A stretch of 64,000 nucleotides of DNA from Huaxiibacter chinensis (lineage in GTDB: Bacteria; Pseudomonadota; Gammaproteobacteria; Enterobacterales; Enterobacteriaceae). Both the position numbers and the translations under genes were made by a program. Each line of letters opens with the position of its first letter. Positions within the stretch are counted from its first letter, which is position 1. Below, in pieces: positions 62,035-64,000 of the stretch. The stretch covers positions 1-64,000 of the forward strand of contig NZ_JAJVHF010000012.1 in the NCBI RefSeq assembly GCF_022171985.1, read 5' to 3'. The notes under the pieces are model-generated. The model did not search any database. It worked only from the letters and a program-made list of their open reading frames with translations, and was not told the origin of the DNA.

Positions 62035-64000
62035 ATGGCAACAGGCAGCGCGCCACGCGGGGTAGCAAGATTCCTGCAGTGGCTCCTGGTCGGACTGATG
62101 GCGATTGTCGGTCTGGCAGTCGGTGGACTGGGTTTGAAACTGGTCACCGTAGGCGGAAGTATGTACTTCCTGATCGTGGGCGTAGTGATGCTAATCTCCG
62201 CCTTTTTAATCTTCACAGGTCGTTCCAGCGGGATCATCCTTTATGCCGTGGCGTTTATCGCCTCGATCATTTGGGCCGTGAGTGATGCGGGCTGGGCGTT
62301 CTGGCCGCTCTTCTCGCGCCTGTTCACCCTTGCCGTGCTGGCGCTTTTGTGTGCCCTTATCTGGCCCTGCATGCCCGCAGCCAACCGTGCGACTCCTGTC
62401 CGCAAGGCACCGGCCTTTGGCGTCGCCGCCGTTCTCGCTGTTGCGATGTTAGTGAGCCTGGGGTGGATGTTTAAGCCGCAAACGCTTGTCGCTGCGAACG
62501 AGCCCGTTCCCGTTAAGCCTGTCGCGCCTGGCGAACAACAAAAAAACTGGGAACACTGGGGCAATACCACCCACGGTGACCGTTTTGCCGCACTTGATCA
62601 GATTAATAAGCACAACGTTAATGAACTGAAAGTGGCGTGGACAGCGCACACCGGCGATATTCCGCAGAGCAACGGCTCCGGCGCGGAAGATCAAAACACG
62701 CCATTGCAGATTGGCGACACGCTCTATGTCTGCACGCCTTACAGCAAAGTGCTGGCGCTGGATGTGGATTCCGGTAAAGAAAAATGGCGTTACGATTCAA
62801 AAGCGACTGCGCCTAACTGGCAGCGCTGCCGTGGATTGGGTTATTTTGAAGACAACCAATCGGTGACAACGTCACAAAGCGAGACGCAACCCGCGGCGTG
62901 TGCACGTCGTCTGTTCCTGCCGACGACCGATGCCCGTCTGATTGCGCTCAATGCCGATACCGGCAAGCTCTGCGAAGACTTTGGCGATCGCGGCATTGTG
63001 GATCTCAGCGTCGGGATGGGTGAAGTCAAACCCGGCTACTACCAGCAGACCTCTACACCGCTGGTTGCGGGCGACGTGGTCGTCGTCGGTGGCCGCGTCG
63101 CAGATAACTTCTCGACCGGTGAACCCCCTGGCGTTGTGCGTGCTTATGACGTGCACACCGGTAAACTGGCCTGGGCCTGGGATCCCGGTAATCCGGACCT
63201 GACCGGGGAGCCACCAGAAGGCCAGACCTACACCCGCGGCACGCCGAACGTCTGGTCGGCCATGTCATATGACGCAAAATTAAACCTGATTTATCTGCCA
63301 ACCGGTAACGCCACGCCTGATTTCTTCGCCGGTGAACGCACCGCGCTTGACGATAAATACAGCTCATCCATCGTCGCGGTGGAGGCCACCACCGGGAAAG
63401 TGCGCTGGCACTATCAGACGACGCACCACGATCTCTGGGATTTTGACCTCCCTTCTCAGCCGCTGCTGTACGATCTGCCGGACGGTAAAGGCGGTACAAC
63501 CCCCGTACTGGTGCAGACCAGCAAACAGGGCATGATTTTCATGCTCAATCGCGAAACCGGCGAACCTGTAGCGAAAGTGGAAGAACGTCCGGTGCCGGCA
63601 GGCAACGTCGAAGGTGAACGCTACTCCCCAACTCAACCGTATTCGGTCGGCATGCCAATGATTGGCAACCAGACGCTCACCGAATCTGATATGTGGGGCG
63701 CAACGCCCGTCGATCTGCTGCTGTGTCGTATCCAGTTTAAAGAGATGCGTCATCAGGGCGTCTTTACCCCTCCGGGTCTTGATCGCTCTCTGCAATTCCC
63801 GGGCTCCCTTGGCGGCATGAACTGGGGTAGCGTCTCGGTCGACCCGAACAATGGGCTGATGTTCGTCAATGACATGCGCCTGGGTCTGGCAAACTATATG
63901 GTGCCGCGCGCCAGCGTTGCGAAAAACGCCAGCGGTATCGAAATGGGTATCGTGCCAATGGACGGGACCCCTTACGGGGCGATGCGCGAACGTTTCCTGT
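62035..64000 (+). CDS. Membrane-bound PQQ-dependent dehydrogenase, glucose/quinate/shikimate family (partial)
   Basis: The open frame runs from the ATG at 62035 (AGGAGA site) off the window end; 655 codons are visible of about 800 expected. Residues about 10-145 hold five membrane helices of the Gcd type. The PQQ beta-propeller follows: WEHWGNTTHGDRFAALDQI, a THHDLWDFDLPSQPLLYDL segment with the catalytic-domain W-D motif, and SDMWGATPVDLLLCRI. It oxidises a sugar or cyclitol in the periplasm and passes electrons to ubiquinone. Glucose and quinate/shikimate enzymes cannot be separated safely here. An in-frame ATG at 61939 would add 32 residues. No pqq genes are in view. Confidence 0.87.
   Translation, partial: MATGSAPRGVARFLQWLLVGLMAIVGLAVGGLGLKLVTVGGSMYFLIVGVVMLISAFLIFTGRSSGIILYAVAFIASIIWAVSDAGWAFWPLFSRLFTLAVLALLCALIWPCMPAANRATPVRKAPAFGVAAVLAVAMLVSLGWMFKPQTLVAANEPVPVKPVAPGEQQKNWEHWGNTTHGDRFAALDQINKHNVNELKVAWTAHTGDIPQSNGSGAEDQNTPLQIGDTLYVCTPYSKVLALDVDSGKEKWRYDSKATAPNWQRCRGLGYFEDNQSVTTSQSETQPAACARRLFLPTTDARLIALNADTGKLCEDFGDRGIVDLSVGMGEVKPGYYQQTSTPLVAGDVVVVGGRVADNFSTGEPPGVVRAYDVHTGKLAWAWDPGNPDLTGEPPEGQTYTRGTPNVWSAMSYDAKLNLIYLPTGNATPDFFAGERTALDDKYSSSIVAVEATTGKVRWHYQTTHHDLWDFDLPSQPLLYDLPDGKGGTTPVLVQTSKQGMIFMLNRETGEPVAKVEERPVPAGNVEGERYSPTQPYSVGMPMIGNQTLTESDMWGATPVDLLLCRIQFKEMRHQGVFTPPGLDRSLQFPGSLGGMNWGSVSVDPNNGLMFVNDMRLGLANYMVPRASVAKNASGIEMGIVPMDGTPYGAMRERFL

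Noticed and set aside
1..64000. tRNA, rRNA, CRISPR arrays, prophage or integron structures
   Set aside because: No cloverleaf, rRNA segment, regularly spaced repeat, attachment-site pair or integrase gene was seen on reading both strands, though without tools weak examples could be missed.

Overview
This is chromosomal DNA of an Enterobacteriaceae bacterium. Many encoded proteins match remembered E. coli K-12 proteins along their length (Tam, YneE, UxaB, GlsB, Sad, SotB, MarRAB, EamA, RlhA, SutR, TehAB, YdcK, OpgD, YdcJ, YdcI). The extra genes between them suggest the Enterobacter/Lelliottia/Leclercia group, but the genus cannot be fixed from sequence alone. No rRNA, tRNA, CRISPR array or complete mobile element was seen.

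Layout. (1) 1-1650: a small accessory patch with a broken transposase end, a 386-bp gene-free stretch and an AtaR/AtaT-type toxin-antitoxin pair. (2) 1665-11869: accessory metabolism and sensing interleaved with core genes: a TetR regulator divergent from a saccharopine-dehydrogenase-like oxidoreductase with twin operators, an OBAP-family lipoprotein, tam, a DipZ-type thiol transporter with a hairpin over its ribosome binding site, a hydrolase/response-regulator/kinase cassette, two acetyltransferases and yneE. (3) 12073-30474: a backbone in E. coli 34-minute order (uxaB, a yneF-like cyclase, yneG, glsB, sad, yneJ, sotB, marC, marRAB, eamA, ydeE). It carries extra genes: two more diguanylate cyclases, a chemoreceptor, acetyltransferases and a PhzF protein. 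(4) 30516-39588: zinT with a Zur box, the urtABCDE urea transporter, a MetE-like protein with tandem met-box-like repeats, and a rhodanese/FtrA pair. (5) 39777-61754: a second backbone block in E. coli 32-minute order (yncJ, rlhA, sutR, ydcO, ydcL, tehBA, ydcK, opgD, ydcJ, ydcI). Inserted in it are an AraC/DMT-exporter pair, a peptide-binding-protein/tripeptidase pair, an aminotransferase/binding-protein/LysR set and a carboxylesterase. (6) 62035-end: a PQQ-dependent membrane dehydrogenase that runs off the window.

Functional themes. Nitrogen scavenging is prominent: urea uptake, glutaminase, succinate semialdehyde dehydrogenase with its LysR regulator, peptide binding and cleavage, and an amino-acid binding protein with an aminotransferase. 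Export and stress resistance is another theme (marRAB, sotB, eamA, ydeE, tehAB, ZinT). Cyclic-di-GMP and chemotaxis signalling form a third (three GGDEF genes in a row plus a chemoreceptor).

No clearly new system was found. The leads most worth following are the ribosome-site hairpin before dipZ, the twin TetR palindromes, the met-box array before the MetE-like gene, the triple cyclase cluster, and an unexplained minus-strand transcript end next to ftrA. Start codons were moved inward from the longest open frame wherever a Shine-Dalgarno site, signal peptide or family length supported it. Gene names rest on remembered similarity, not on a database search.
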